In this document: positions 10,166 to 21,484 of the stretch, one piece after another | How positions within the stretch are numbered: the first letter of the stretch is position 1 | Layout: each line of letters starts with the position of its first letter | From: Nemophila menziesii | Taxonomy: Eukaryota > Streptophyta > Magnoliopsida > Boraginales > Hydrophyllaceae | NCBI GenBank assembly: GCA_029959085.1 | Contig: JARWIR010000008.1 | Span: 4,030,001-4,094,000 of the forward strand | Direction: 5' to 3' | Length of the DNA stretch: 64,000 bases | Made by a program: the position numbers and the translations under genes | Notes under the pieces: model-generated | Database searches by the model: none | What the model was told of the DNA's origin: nothing | The model's input: only the letters and a program-made list of their open reading frames with translations

Positions 10166-13100
10166 TCTTCTCAAGAATTTGATCTCCCGGTTGGAAACTT
10201 CAGCTTGACCGTTAGTTTGCGGGTGATAACCGGTTGAGGTACGGTGTCTCACTCCAAACTTACGAAGATAATTTCTCAGGGGAGCATTAAGAAAATGGGT
10301 ACCTTTATCACTGATGAGAACACGTGGCGTACCATGTCTTGAAAAGATGTTTGATTTTAAGAACTTAATCACAGTTTGAGCATCGTTCTTTGGTGTTGCC
10401 ACTGCTTCTACCCATTTTGACACATAATCTACCGCAAGCAAAATATAAAGATTTTCGTGGGAAGTGATGAAAGGTCCCATGAAATCTATTCCCCATACAT
10501 CAAAGATTTCAACTTCAAGGATGTTATTAAGTGGCATCGCGTCTCTTTTTGATATATTACCAGTGAACTGACATCTTTTGCATGACTGGACAAAACGATG
10601 ACAATCTTTGTGTATGGTAGGCCAATAGAATCCGGATTGAAAAATTTTAGCTGCGGTTCTATCGCCTTTAAAGTGACCTCCATAAGGTGAACTATGACAA
10701 CTTTCAATGATTTTCTCCATTTCACCTTCATGTACACATTTTCTAACCACTTGGTCACTACAAATCTTCCAGAGGTACGGTTCATCCCAATAATACTCCT
10801 TGGCCTGGTGACTCAATCTGTGTCTTTGTTGTGGGTGGAGATCTTTGGGAAAGACACCACTCACAATGAGGTTGACCAGATCTGCATACCATGGAACAAA
10901 CGCATGTTTAATAGCAAAAAGTTGTTCATCAGGGAATACCTCTTTAACCAACAATAGTTCTTTGTTCGCATCAGATCCTTCGAGCCTTGATAAATGATCA
11001 GCAACTTGATTTTCGCATCCTTTTCGGTCTCGAATGTCTATGTCGAATTCTTGAAGCAACAGTACCCATCTAATAAGACGCGGCTTACTGTCCTTTTTCT
11101 CCATAAGGTACCTAATAGCTGAATGGTCCGTGTATACAACCGTTTTCTTCCCAACCAGATAGGAACAAAATTTATCAAAAGCATAAACCACGGCCAACAT
11201 CGCTTTCTCCGTCACTGTATAATTCATCTGGGCAGCATTGAAAGTCTTACTTGCATAGTAAATCGTGTGGAAAATCTTGTCTTTCCTCTGTCCCAACACA
11301 ACACCCATAGCGTGATCACTAGCATCGCACATAAGTTCAAACGGAGCTTTCCAATCAGGAGGTATAACAATAGGTGTAGAGACCAGTTTCTCTTTAATCG
11401 TCAAGAACGCTTGAAGACACTCTTCAGTAAAATTAAAAGGAGTATCCTTTTCAAGTAAAGAGAAAAGCGGTTTGTCGATCTTGGAGAAATCTTTAATAAA
11501 TCTTCGATAAAATCCTGCGTGACCCAAGAAACTTCTCACTCTTTTAACAGAAACTAGAGGTGGTAGTGTTTTGATAACTTCAATTTTAGCACGATCAACC
11601 TCCATCCCTACCTTCGAAACTTTATGTCCCAACACAATTCCTTCTTGAACCATGAAGTGACATTTTTCCCAATTAAGCACAAGATCTTTTTCTCTACATC
11701 TCACAAGGACCTTCTCAATATTATTCAAACAATCATCAAAACTATCTCCAAACACCGAAAAATCATCCATAAAAACCTCCAAATATTTATCAATCATGTC
11801 CCAAAATATAGCCATCATGCACCTCTGGAACGTGGCAGGTGCATTGCATAACCCGAACGGCATTCTTCTATAAGCAAAAGTACCAAAGGGACATGTAAAA
11901 GTTGTTTTGTGTTGATCGAGGGGATCCACACAAATCTGATTATAACCCGAATATCCGTCAAGGAAACAATAGTATTCTCTCCCTGCGAGTTTGTCTAGCA
12001 TCTGATCAATGAATGGTAGCGGGAAGTGATCTATCTTTGTAGCTTTGTTCAGTCTTCGGTAATCCATGCACACCCGCCACCCCACAACTGGTCTTGATGG
12101 TATGGCTTCGCTTTGATCATTAAGGATGGTAGTGATACCTCCTTTCTTTGGAACACATTGCACTGGACTAACCCAATCACTGCTAGCAATCGGATAAATA
12201 ATTCCTGCGTCTAACAACTTGATAACTTCCTTCCTCACTACTTCTTTCATAGCTGGCATGAGTCTTCTCTGTCCCTCTATAGATCGCCCACCTTCGTTCT
12301 CAAGAATGATTTTGTGTTTGCAAACGGAAGGACTAATTCCCTTGATGTCGGCAATAGTCCATCCGATTGCTTCTTTGTTTGCACGAAGTACTTGAAGTAG
12401 CTTCTCCTCTTGAGGACCTGAAAGGTTAGCAGAAATAATAAAAGGCAAAGTTCTATTCGTACCTAGATATGCATAGCGTAGATGATCAGGAAGTGGTTTT
12501 TCTTCGAGAACAGGTGGACATATTATAGATTGTTGTTTCATTGGTTCAATGTCACCTGGCTCTCGAAGTAGTTCTCGCACATTTGATTCTAATGCAGCAA
12601 AATCTTCAGGGGGAATCTCGAGTTCCTCTGGTGATTCAAGTGCTAAGGCCTTGTCAAGATCATCATCTAGGCTTGCTTCATTGAAGACTTCTTGCGCCAT
12701 TTTTCCGATGACATCTATTTTGAAGCATTCATCTTTTGACATTGGTAACTTCATAGCCTGAAACACATTGAATCGTATCTGTTCGCCTTGTACTCTCATG
12801 ATCAACTCACCATTCTCAACATCAATTAGTGTACGCCCCGTGGCTAAGAATGGTCTACAGAAAATAATGGGTACATTCTTATCCGCGTCGTAGTCAAGAA
12901 TAATAAAATCGCAAGGAAAAATAAAAGAGCCAGCTTTAACTAAAACATCTTCAATTTTACCTATTGGTCGTGAAAGGGAGTGATCCGCCATTTGTAATAC
13001 CACAGATATGGGTACTACTTCTCCAATATTAAGCTTCTCGAACAGAGATCTAGGCATGAGATTGATACTCGCACCTAGATCACATAATGCTTTCCCGGTC

Positions 13101-14113
13101 CAACTATCTCCAATGCCGACAGGAATTGTAAAACTTCTAGGATCTTCTAATTTTGGTGGCAACTCACTTTGACATATAGCACTGCACTCCCTAGGTAATC
13201 CAATTGTGTTCCTAGTTTCTATACTTCGCTTGTTGGAGAGAATGTCTTTCATAAATTTAAGATAGGTTGGCATTCTCTTGAGAGCTTCAACAATGGGTAT
13301 ATTCACTTCCAATTTCTTCAACATGTCAATGAACTTCTTGAATTCCAGGTCACTGTCCTTCTTTCTGACACGTGAAGGGTATGGTGGTGGAGGGTGTGTA
13401 TTAAGTTCCACAGGTTTTCTTGTCTGGTCGGGTGTCTTGGCTTGAACACTCTTTGGTTTAACTACCTCCTCAACTGTATCTTTGATTGTTTCTTCCCCCC
13501 TCTGTTCTGGAATAGGGATTAGTTCTGGTTCTGGTCTTGGTGGAGGTAGTTGTTTTCCACTTCGCAATTCAACTGCATGGCAAGAGTCATCTCTAGGAGC
13601 AATAGTATCACTTGGGAGTTGCCCTTTTCGCCGATTTTGTAATGTACTCGCCAGATGTGATATAGTATGCTCTAGCTGCTTGATAATCTTCTCCTGGGTT
13701 CGAACTTTCTGTTGGCTATGATTCATTTTCTCAACCGCTTGCATTAATTTAGCCATACTCGATTTCAAACTTGGGATCAGTTCCTTCTTTGCCAGTTGCA
13801 TTGATTGTTTTAGTGGATCTTTCTTTGGTTCTTGACAAACTTTTTCAACAATGGGTGCCTTTTTCTGAATAGGTTGTGGTGGACTATAGGATTGAGGTTG
13901 GGGTTTATGATAAGTCTCTTGCTTTCTGACCCAACTCTTTTGCTGTGGAGGCTGTTGATAGTTAGTGTAGCTTTCTTGAGGATAAGTATAACCATTAGAA
14001 TAATAGTTATTTTGCAAAACGGGAGCTACAACTAAATTATTCATACATCCTTCCCACACATGATTTCTTGATCCACAACCATGACACGAAGGAACTGCGC
14101 GTACTGTATTCAC
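10160..14113 (-). CDS. E1 pol: gag C-terminus, protease, RT, RNase H, integrase core
   Basis: 1317 codons. Order: CCHC zinc knuckle ([16 protein letters not shown]2CX4HX4C) near the start, a Pro-rich linker, aspartic protease with CDLGAS at about residue 345, reverse transcriptase with catalytic MDD at about residue 781, RNase H (CDASDHAMG), then the integrase HHCC finger and DDE core. The first codon is GTG, because the frame is really the continuation of gag after a frameshift and not a true start. Within the protease C-terminus, E1 has IIFCRPFL where E3 has IILGRPFL, a likely damaging change. The 3' end runs out of frame (FLRRP then stop) inside the integrase. Confidence 0.92.
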   Translation of the reverse strand: MNTVRAVPSCHGCGSRNHVWEGCMNNLVVAPVLQNNYYSNGYTYPQESYTNYQQPPQQKSWVRKQETYHKPQPQSYSPPQPIQKKAPIVEKVCQEPKKDPLKQSMQLAKKELIPSLKSSMAKLMQAVEKMNHSQQKVRTQEKIIKQLEHTISHLASTLQNRRKGQLPSDTIAPRDDSCHAVELRSGKQLPPPRPEPELIPIPEQRGEETIKDTVEEVVKPKSVQAKTPDQTRKPVELNTHPPPPYPSRVRKKDSDLEFKKFIDMLKKLEVNIPIVEALKRMPTYLKFMKDILSNKRSIETRNTIGLPRECSAICQSELPPKLEDPRSFTIPVGIGDSWTGKALCDLGASINLMPRSLFEKLNIGEVVPISVVLQMADHSLSRPIGKIEDVLVKAGSFIFPCDFIILDYDADKNVPIIFCRPFLATGRTLIDVENGELIMRVQGEQIRFNVFQAMKLPMSKDECFKIDVIGKMAQEVFNEASLDDDLDKALALESPEELEIPPEDFAALESNVRELLREPGDIEPMKQQSIICPPVLEEKPLPDHLRYAYLGTNRTLPFIISANLSGPQEEKLLQVLRANKEAIGWTIADIKGISPSVCKHKIILENEGGRSIEGQRRLMPAMKEVVRKEVIKLLDAGIIYPIASSDWVSPVQCVPKKGGITTILNDQSEAIPSRPVVGWRVCMDYRRLNKATKIDHFPLPFIDQMLDKLAGREYYCFLDGYSGYNQICVDPLDQHKTTFTCPFGTFAYRRMPFGLCNAPATFQRCMMAIFWDMIDKYLEVFMDDFSVFGDSFDDCLNNIEKVLVRCREKDLVLNWEKCHFMVQEGIVLGHKVSKVGMEVDRAKIEVIKTLPPLVSVKRVRSFLGHAGFYRRFIKDFSKIDKPLFSLLEKDTPFNFTEECLQAFLTIKEKLVSTPIVIPPDWKAPFELMCDASDHAMGVVLGQRKDKIFHTIYYASKTFNAAQMNYTVTEKAMLAVVYAFDKFCSYLVGKKTVVYTDHSAIRYLMEKKDSKPRLIRWVLLLQEFDIDIRDRKGCENQVADHLSRLEGSDANKELLLVKEVFPDEQLFAIKHAFVPWYADLVNLIVSGVFPKDLHPQQRHRLSHQAKEYYWDEPYLWKICSDQVVRKCVHEGEMEKIIESCHSSPYGGHFKGDRTAAKIFQSGFYWPTIHKDCHRFVQSCKRCQFTGNISKRDAMPLNNILEVEIFDVWGIDFMGPFITSHENLYILLAVDYVSKWVEAVATPKNDAQTVIKFLKSNIFSRHGTPRVLISDKGTHFLNAPLRNYLRKFGVRHRTSTGYHPQTNGQAEVSNREIKFLRRP

Positions 14114-14135
14114 CTGAGCAAATGTTCGGGCTTGT

Positions 14136-14822
14136 TCATTCTTTAAGCTTCAGAGATTCTGATTTGTCTTCTTTTTCTGGTCTCTTTGGCCAACTTCTCT
14201 CGTTCTCAAGAATTCTTTCCATTCCAAACTTAGCTTCTTCAGGATCTAGTAACACAAAACCTGCGCTTCCTAACGAATCTGCTTTCTCTCTTGATTTATC
14301 ATTAAGGCCTCCATAAAACAAGGTTAAATAATATTCAGGCGAGGATTGATGATATGGACATCTCGCCTTCTTCTCTGTAAATCGTAACCATACTTCACCC
14401 AAACTCTCTCCATCTTTCTGTATAAATTGCTCATGCTCCAACATATCTTTTAAACGTCTACTAACCGGATAGAAACGGTCTAGGAATCTTGCTTGAAGCT
14501 TGTCCCAATTTGGAATAACATGAGGGTATTGGGTATCATACCAATCGCTTGCACATCCGGTCAAGAGAAACTGGAACATTAGGTAATACACTTGCTCCCT
14601 AGTAACTCCTCTTACGATATAAGCATCACAGATCTGCATGAATTTCTGAATATATCGGATCAGATCATGATGTGCAGCTCCGCTGAATAATCCATGAGAT
14701 GCAAACTGAGTTTGCATCCCTGGATCAGGTTTAAATTTTGCGGCTTGGATTTCTGGAGCGCGAATTCCTCGTGGCTCCACTCTGAACTCGATGGGTAGCT
14801 CAAGTCTCCTTGGGTTCTCCAT
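14136..14822 (-). CDS. E1 gag (matrix/capsid part), frameshifted end
   Basis: 228 codons from the ATG at 14822. A retrotransposon gag domain covers most of it (KFKPDPGMQTQF, DAYIVRGVTREQVYYLMF, LQARFLDRFYPVSRRL). It forms the virus-like particle coat. It stops at LKLKE, where E2 and E-inner continue with a Gln/Leu-rich coiled-coil stretch. A small deletion, about 29 bp by comparison with E2, removes that stretch and shifts the frame, so the zinc knuckle lands in the next ORF. The gene starts about 115 bp after the primer binding site. Confidence 0.9.
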   Translation of the reverse strand: MENPRRLELPIEFRVEPRGIRAPEIQAAKFKPDPGMQTQFASHGLFSGAAHHDLIRYIQKFMQICDAYIVRGVTREQVYYLMFQFLLTGCASDWYDTQYPHVIPNWDKLQARFLDRFYPVSRRLKDMLEHEQFIQKDGESLGEVWLRFTEKKARCPYHQSSPEYYLTLFYGGLNDKSREKADSLGSAGFVLLDPEEAKFGMERILENERSWPKRPEKEDKSESLKLKE

Positions 14823-14914
14823 CTGTAACTAAATCTGAAAAAAAAACAAAAGCGTAAAATAGAACTAACTAAAATTAAAAGCACAAGATATATGCACAAG
14901 GACTAACGATGTAG

Positions 14915-14932
14915 TCCCCGGCAGCGGTGCCA
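14915..14932 (-). other. E1 primer binding site (tRNA-Asp type)
   Basis: Minus strand TGGCACCGCTGCCGGGGA. Plant tRNA-Asp(GUC) would give TGGCGCCGTTGCCGGGGA, so two mismatches. It lies six bases after the LTR end, as in E3. Confidence 0.85.
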
Positions 14933-14938
14933 AAAACT

Positions 14939-16439
14939 TGGTGGGGCCTAGGGTGTGATAAAATAAGATATAAATTAAGTGCAAATAACACCCTAAAGCT
15001 ACACAGTTCTGCAAGTATACAGATCGTATGCAAGTTTTAGTTAAGAGATTAAGATTCGTTCCGCAGAGACTACAGAGGTTAATGGAATCTTATGCAAATA
15101 CCAAGTGCAAAATATTAAAGCTAGAAAAACTAAACGCAAATAAAAGTAAAGATAAATAGATGTTTGTTTGGTTTTCTAATTCAAACTAAATTAAAACTAA
15201 GAATTCAAAGACAGAAAATAATTATGAAAGAGAAGTGATATGAGAATATAGCTTGAGTTATTAGCATGTAATCCCCACTAGTTTTGCCGTTCTACACATG
15301 TAAGGGTGAATTATGTAGTATTTCCCTAATCGGTCCCAATTCGCTATCGGTAGTTTCAAATAGGATTTACCTGTGTCAATAAGGCTTCCTAAGCAAACTT
15401 TTCCTGTAATTGGTAAATAGTCACAAGAACTAAACCATAGTGATTATCTAGCTAGGTTGGGTTGTCAGATCAGACCTAATACTAGACGTTATGTGCTAAA
15501 CATGCAATTAAACATCGTTGTCAATGGTGACCTAATTACTAGATGGTAATTTTAAATGGCTGCAGTCCACAAGAACACAAAATATAAACTCAAACACATA
15601 AACAGAGAATAAAAACTATAATTCTATTTAAAACATTAAATCTCAAAATTAGATAGATGTCAATCAAAACTAGGGTTCATACATATATGCTAAAACTCAA
15701 GCTAAAGAAATTTAGTTCATGAAAGAAAAGAACGAAATTACAAATTTATAGGTAGAAGAAGACATAATTATGAACAGCTCCTTCCAGACTTCTCTCTTGT
15801 GTTGTAAGCTTCCTCTTGGCTTAAGTTTTCACCAAGGATGATTTAAGAGTGTTTAGAGGCAGTATTTATAGTGTATAGGTTGACCTAATTCGTTTCTTGG
15901 AGGAAAGGCCAAGTAATAGACTCCAAGCCCAACTCAGATTCGTAAGAAAATAAAGATAAACACTATTGGACCGTTTTGAGCATATCTTCTTCGTTATTGG
16001 TCGGTTTGAGCTCCATAAGATACCAAAAGAATCGTCACAAAATTATCTATGTCCCTATGAAAGGAATCTTCCAATATCGGCTTTCTTGTAGGATTAATTA
16101 CCACTTCTTTAGGCGTGTGCTGCAGAATCCTAGATTTAGACAACTTTTCATTTTCCATATTTTTACCTTTTGTTTCCTTATCTCCAATTACCATGTTAAT
16201 CTCTTTCTATAAGTTGTAGTCTTTGACTTGGACTCTAATTAATCTCCATAATTATCTTTAAAGCATCACACTAAATAAACAATTAAACCCAATATGCTCT
16301 AAAAAATATTATGTTTCTAAATCAAGACTCAAAATAGGAAAGTGCACTAAACTAAGCTAAAATCAACCTATAAACTAATAAATAAGCCTAAAATGATGTC
16401 TCAAAAGTATATTTTATTATCACAAATGAGGAGACATCA
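14939..16439 (-). repeat. E1 5' LTR
   Basis: 1501 bp with TG...CA ends, nearly identical to the 3' LTR. TATA box TATAAATA at 15863-15870 on the minus strand would drive the genomic transcript. Confidence 0.93.
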
Positions 16440-16444
16440 AATAA
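16440..16444. repeat. Target site duplication of E1, right copy (AATAA)
   Basis: Follows the CA end of the right LTR and matches 5094-5098. Confidence 0.9.
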
Positions 16445-16752
16445 ATACATGGTTACGCATATCTCGAAATTAATATTCTCAAAAGATTTACCTATATGAT
16501 ACTTCAAAATGACGTACCCTATAAATTATAACTCATTATAATTTATACATTTACAATGAACATAAATATGTATATTATTAAGGTTCTTATGTCTTAACTT
16601 TGATCATACAATAAAACGTCATAAAATTTTCATCACAAAAAATCTTGAAAATCATATTTTCTAGGCAGCCCCCCATATATTATTTATTTGTAAAGTGGAT
16701 GTAACACCTTCAAAACATATATAATAAATCATATGAATATTGATATAAGTTA

Positions 16753-16754
<2 letters not shown>
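16445..16754. other. AT-rich flank, no gene seen
   Basis: Pre-insertion DNA continuing from 5098. I recognise no element or gene in it. Confidence 0.5.

Positions 16755-16845
<91 letters not shown>
16755..16845. repeat. (AT)n microsatellite at the broken end of E2
   Basis: About 45 AT dinucleotides. The ORF3 sequence of E2 stops exactly at its edge, so it marks the truncation point of that element. Confidence 0.95.
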
Positions 16846-16848
<3 letters not shown>

Positions 16849-16981
16849 TTGTCTTTTGTTTCTTTTCAATAGGCTCATAAAGGTTGATGGTCTTTTCAAT
16901 TGTGGCTCCAGGCAAATTTTTGTTCTTCCCTAGGATTGAACACTTCCTCTTATAATCCATATCATCTGTTCTGTTTGTCAT
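16846..16981 (-). pseudogene. E2 ORF3, truncated by microsatellite
   Basis: From the ATG at 16981 it reads MTNRTDDMDYKRKCSILGKN, then LPGATIEKTINLYEP and runs into the (AT)n tract after about 45 residues. These residues match the N-terminus of ORF3 in E1 and E3 closely. The rest of the gene is gone. Confidence 0.8.
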
Positions 16982-17248
16982 CTCTGATTGACCCACAACT
17001 CAAGTTACACCAAGGATAGAATAAAGTTAAGAAATATTGGCGTGGCTTGAGTTTCTTTCTTGGAGTTGGTGTTAGAAGAAGTTTTCTTGATGATTCATGG
17101 AAGAATTCTTGATAGCTTGATTATCTTGGTGGTGTTTTGTGGTATGTTGTGATGAATTTGATGAAGAATATGTGTTTATGGAGGAAGGAGGATAGGATTT
17201 TTGATGTTGATATGTTTGTTGTGGAGGTTTAATCAAGCTTCAAGGTCT

Positions 17249-17256
17249 ATTTATAA
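17249..17256 (-). promoter_or_regulatory. Internal TATA box upstream of ORF3 (E2)
   Basis: TATAAATA on the minus strand, 275 bp before the ORF3 ATG, followed by AAGCTTGATTAAACCTCCAC, which also follows the E3 TATA box. Confidence 0.55.
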
Positions 17257-17337
17257 TGTTTGGGTCTGAAAAATTTGTGTTGGAGAGGCTAGGTTAATTC
17301 TTAGTAAGGTAAGAAGTTGATTTGGTAATAACTTCTT

Positions 17338-17660
17338 CACAAACCGCCATCGGACCAGCAAACCGGCGCTGGAGATTTTTCTTTTGTTGCTCTTGGCATA
17401 AAACCCGTCTTGAAAACCCGTGTCACGTGTTTTTGGGAGCCGGCATACCGGTGCTATACTTTTCAAAAAACCTTGCTTTATCAAAATACCGAGTCACGAA
17501 ACCCGTGGGCACGCGTTTTTCCTTTGGCCGGCAATACCTGTCACCTGGGCGGCATACCGATCGCCTGGGTATTAGTTAGACAAGCTCTCGGTGAACAACC
17601 TGATTCCACTAACTCGTGGGCACGTGTTTCCCCACCGGCATACCAGTGGTTTCGCCTGCC
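17338..17660 (-). repeat. GC-rich palindromic array (E2)
   Basis: Contains AAAACCCGTGTCACG, GCCGGCATACCGG, ACCCGTGGGCACGCG and similar inverted units. It is bounded on the ORF3 side by CTTCACAAACCGCC as in E1. The unit content leans towards GGCATACCGG, like E-inner. Confidence 0.75.
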
Positions 17661-17879
17661 TATCGGTCAGTGGAACAGATATTCCTATTCTTTTTCCTTT
17701 TGACCCCAAACTCATTTCCTGCACAATAACACACTACCTTTCTCTCCTATTAGCTTGTAAACACGTTAAAAAAAATATACACTAACTTAGAAATATACAC
17801 TACATAACATAAAACTAATCTAAAAAGCAATTAAAACAAGGTGTGTCTCCCAAGAGCACTTTTGTTTAACGTCTTTGAG

Positions 17880-18987
17880 TTAGACGTGTACCTCGGGCTA
17901 AGCGTGTTCTTCGAGAAGGATCGTCTCCTCTCGACCAAAGTCCTCACTATCATGGTATAACTTCAAACGCTGGTCATTCACCATAAATGTCCTTTGCTCT
18001 GTTGGATGTTCAATTTCGATTGCTCCATGAGGTGTTACTTTTGTAACAATGTAAGGTCCTCCCCAACGAGATTTAAGCTTACCCGGATAGTTCGAGAATC
18101 TATAGTTGTTTAATAGAACCTTTTGTCCTCTCTCGAACGTCTATGGACGAATTCGTTTATCATGCCATCTTTTTGTTTTCTCCTTATACATACAGAAATT
18201 TTCATAGGCATGGAAACGAAATTCATCCAATTCATTTAGCTGCATCAACTATTGTTTTCTGGCTAAGTCTGGATTTAGATTCAGCGTTTTAATGGCCCAG
18301 AAGGCACGGGAATTTCTATAGGAAGATGACATGCTTTGCCGTAGACCATGCGATAAGAAGATGCCCGAACTGGTGTTTTGAATGTTGTTTTGTAAGCCCA
18401 GAGAGCATCATCTTGTTTTAATGACCAGTCCTTCCTCGTTTTGTTTACGGTCTTTTCAAGAATAGATTTGATTTCTTTGTTAGAAACCTCAGCTTGACCG
18501 TCAGTTTGAGGATGATAACTGGTTGAAGTGCGGTGTCTCACCCCCAACTTACGAAGGACAGCTCTCAACTGAAAATTGATGAAGTGGGTACCTTTATCAC
18601 TAATTATAACTCGTGGCGTACCATATCTTGAAAAGATATATGATTTCAAGAATGATATAACTGTTTTAGCATCGTTTTTTTGTGTTGCCACTGCTTCTAC
18701 CTACTTGGATACATAATCTACTGCTAGCAAAATATAAAGATTACCATGGGAAGTGATGAAAGGTCCCATGAAATTTATTCCCCATAAATAAAATATTCCA
18801 ACTTCTAATATATTATTAAGTGTCATCTCGTCTCTTTTTGATATATTACCAGTGAACTGGCATCTATGTCACGTCTGAACGAATTGATGACAATCTTTGT
18901 GTAGGGTAGACCAATAGAAACTGGATTGAAGAATTTTAGCTGCAGTTCTATCGCCGTTAAAGTGGACACCGTAGGGTGAGCCATGAC
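17880..18987 (-). pseudogene. E2 integrase relic
   Basis: Recognisable integrase segments on the minus strand: [14 protein letters not shown] (second catalytic Asp), SYHPQTDGQAEVSNKEIKSI (catalytic Glu), RKDWSLKQDDALWAYKTTFK and ACHLPIE, then a frame break. The C-terminal GPY/F-type region continues out of frame towards 17880. Stops occur throughout, so no function is expected. Confidence 0.8.
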
Positions 18988-20004
18988 AACTTGCCATGAT
19001 CTTTTCAATTTCGCCCTCATGGACGCATCTTCTGATAACTTGATCACTGCAAACTTTTAAGAGATAGGGCTCGTCTCAAAAGAATTGTTTGTCTTTATAA
19101 GTTAACCTATGTCTTTGTTGTGGATTAAAATCCGTAGGGAATACACCACTCACGAGGAGATTAACTATATCTGCATACCAATGCACAAACACATTTTTAA
19201 TAGTAAAAAGTTGTTCATAAGGGAATACCTCTTTAACCAATATTGGTTCTTTGTTGGCATCAGATCCTTCGAGCCTGGATAAATGATCATCAACTTGATT
19301 CTCGCATCCTTTTCGGTCTCGAATATCTATGTCAAATTCTTGCAATAGCAGTACCCATCTAATAAGACGCAGGCTTAACGTCCTTTTTCTCCATAAGGTA
19401 CTTAATTGGTGAATGGTCTGTGTATACAATAGTTTTCTTCCCAATCAAATAGGAACGAAATTTGTCGAAAGCATATACCACAGCTAACATCTCTTTCTCC
19501 GTGACTGTATAATTCATTTGGGCAGCGCTAAAGGTCTTACTTATGTTGCAAATCATGTGGAAGATCTTGTCTTTCCTCTGCCCCAACACAACACCCATTG
19601 CGTGATCACTTGCATAGCACATAAGTTCCAACGGAGCTTCCAATCTGGATGTATAACAATTGGCGTGGAGACTAGCTTCTCTTTAATCGTCACAAACACT
19701 TGAAGACATTCATCGTTAAATTAAAAGGAGTATCCTTTTCAAGTAGAGAACAAAGCGATTTGGAGATTTTGGAGAAATCCTTAATAAATCTTCTGTAAAA
19801 TCCTGCGTGACCCAAGAAACTTCTCACTCCTTTTACAGAAACTGGAGGTGGTAAGGTTTTAATAACTTCAGTTTTAGCACGATCAACCTCCATCCCTGCT
19901 TTTGAAACTGTATGTCCCAACATAATTCCTTCTTGAACCATGAAGTGGTATTCTTCCCAATTAAGCACAAGATCTTTTTCTTTACATCTCACTAGGACTT
20001 TCCC
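18988..20004 (-). repeat. Tandem duplication in E2 pol, copy A
   Basis: About 1017 bp covering the end of RT, RNase H and the start of integrase. It repeats immediately as 20005-21021. About a dozen differences are visible by eye. Recognisable reading on the minus strand: [20 protein letters not shown] (RT), [20 protein letters not shown] (RNase H) and the integrase finger start MIKLSEDASMRAK. Confidence 0.92.
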
Positions 20005-21021
20005 AACTTGCCATGATCTTTTCAATTTCGCCCTCATGGACGCATCTTCTGATAACTTGATCACTGCAAACTTTTAAGAGATAGGGCTCGTCTCAAAAGA
20101 ATTGTTTGTCTTTATAAGTTAACCTATGTCTTTGTTGTGGATTAAAATCCATAGGGAATACACCACTCACGAGGAGATTAACTATATTTGCATACCAAGG
20201 CACAAACACATTTTTAATAGTAAAAAGTTGTTCATCAGGGAATACCTCTTTAACCAATATTGGTTCTTTGTTGGCATCAGATCCTTCGAGCCTGGATAAA
20301 TGATCATCAACTTGATTCTCGCATCCTTTTCGGTCTCGAATATCTATGTCAAATTCTTGCAATAGCAGTACCCATCTAATAAGACGCAGGCTTAGCGTCC
20401 TTTTTCTCCATAAGGTACTTAATTGCTGAATGGTCTGTGTATACAATAGTTTTCTTCCCAATCAAATAGGAACGAAATTCGTCGAAAGCATATACCACGG
20501 CTAACATCTCTTTCTCTGTGACTGTATAATTCATTTGGGCAGCGCTAAAGGTCTTACTTATGTTGCAAACCATGTGGAAGATCTTGTCTTTCCTCTGCCC
20601 CAACACAACACCCATTGCGTGATCACTTGCATAGCACATAAGTTCCAACGGAGCTTCCAATCTGGATGTATAACAATTGGCGTGGAGACTAGCTTCTCTT
20701 TAATCGTCACAAACACTTGAAGACATTCATCGTTAAAATTAAAAGGAGTATCCTTTTCATGTAGAGAACAAAGCGATTTGGAGATTTTGGAGAAATCCTT
20801 AATAAATCTTCTGTAAAATCCTGCGTGACCCAAGAAACTTCTCACTCCTTTTACAGAAACTGGAGGTGGTAAGGTTTTAATAACTTCAGTTTTAGCACGA
20901 TCAACCTCCATCCCTGCTTTTGAAACTGTATGTCCCAACATAATTCCTTCTTGAACCATGAAGTGGTATTCTTCCCAATTAAGCACAAGATCTTTTTCTT
21001 TACATCTCACTAGGACTTTCT
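20005..21021 (-). repeat. Tandem duplication in E2 pol, copy B
   Basis: Direct repeat of 18988-20004, one base different in length. The junction near 20003-20008 fuses the integrase finger frame (RRSWQ-like residues) back to RT ([20 protein letters not shown]). The duplication therefore arose inside the element, after its insertion or in its last replication cycle. Confidence 0.92.
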
Positions 21022-21484
21022 CAAAGATTATTCAAGCAATCATCAGAACTATCTCAAAAAAACCAAAAAATCATCCATAAAAACCTCCAAATATTTATCT
21101 ATCATGTCCCAAAATATAGCCATCATGCACCTCTGGAACGTGGCAGCTGCATTGCATAAACCAACCGACATCCTTCTATAAGAAAAGGTGCCAAACGGAC
21201 AAGTAAAAGTTGATTTGTGTTGATCAAGGGAATCCACAGAAATCTGATTATACCCTGAATATCCGTCAAGAAAACAATAATACTCTCTCCCTGCGAGTTT
21301 GTCTAGCATCTGATCAATGAATGGTAGAGGGAAATGATCTTTCTTTGTAGCCTTATTGAGTCTTCGGTAATCCATGCACACTCTCCACCCCACAACTGTT
21401 CTTGATGGAACGGATTCACCTTGATCATTAAGGAAGGTAGTGATACATCCTTTCTTCGGAACACATTACACTGGACTAACCCAA
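21022..21484 (-). pseudogene. E2 reverse transcriptase relic (3' half)
   Basis: Reads [20 protein letters not shown], then [20 protein letters not shown] and VFMDDFLVF with the catalytic DD kept, before a frame break at about 21049. It is cut at 21484 by the E-inner insertion; the rest of the RT resumes at 29045. Confidence 0.88.
21480..21484. repeat. Target site duplication of E-inner, left copy (CCCAA)
   Basis: CCCAA before the TG of the left LTR is repeated at 29045-29049. Removing E-inner rejoins ACTAACCCAATCACTGC, which E1 has uninterrupted near 12170. Confidence 0.9.

Larger units (their letters stand above)
5099..16439 (-). mobile_element. E1: complete Athila-lineage Ty3/gypsy retrotransposon
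   Basis: An 11.3-kb element read on the minus strand: 5' LTR (14939-16439), primer binding site, gag, pol, GC-rich array, ORF3, long 3' non-coding tract, polypurine tract, 3' LTR (5099-6599). Both LTRs are 1501 bp and, by eye, differ by only a few percent. AATAA target duplication flanks it. The domain order protease, RT, RNase H, integrase, the absence of a chromodomain, the tRNA-Asp type primer site and the gag motifs place it with Athila/Tat elements. Two frameshifts (about 14113-14136 and about 10165-10180) break gag-pol, so this copy should not be self-sufficient. Confidence 0.93.
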
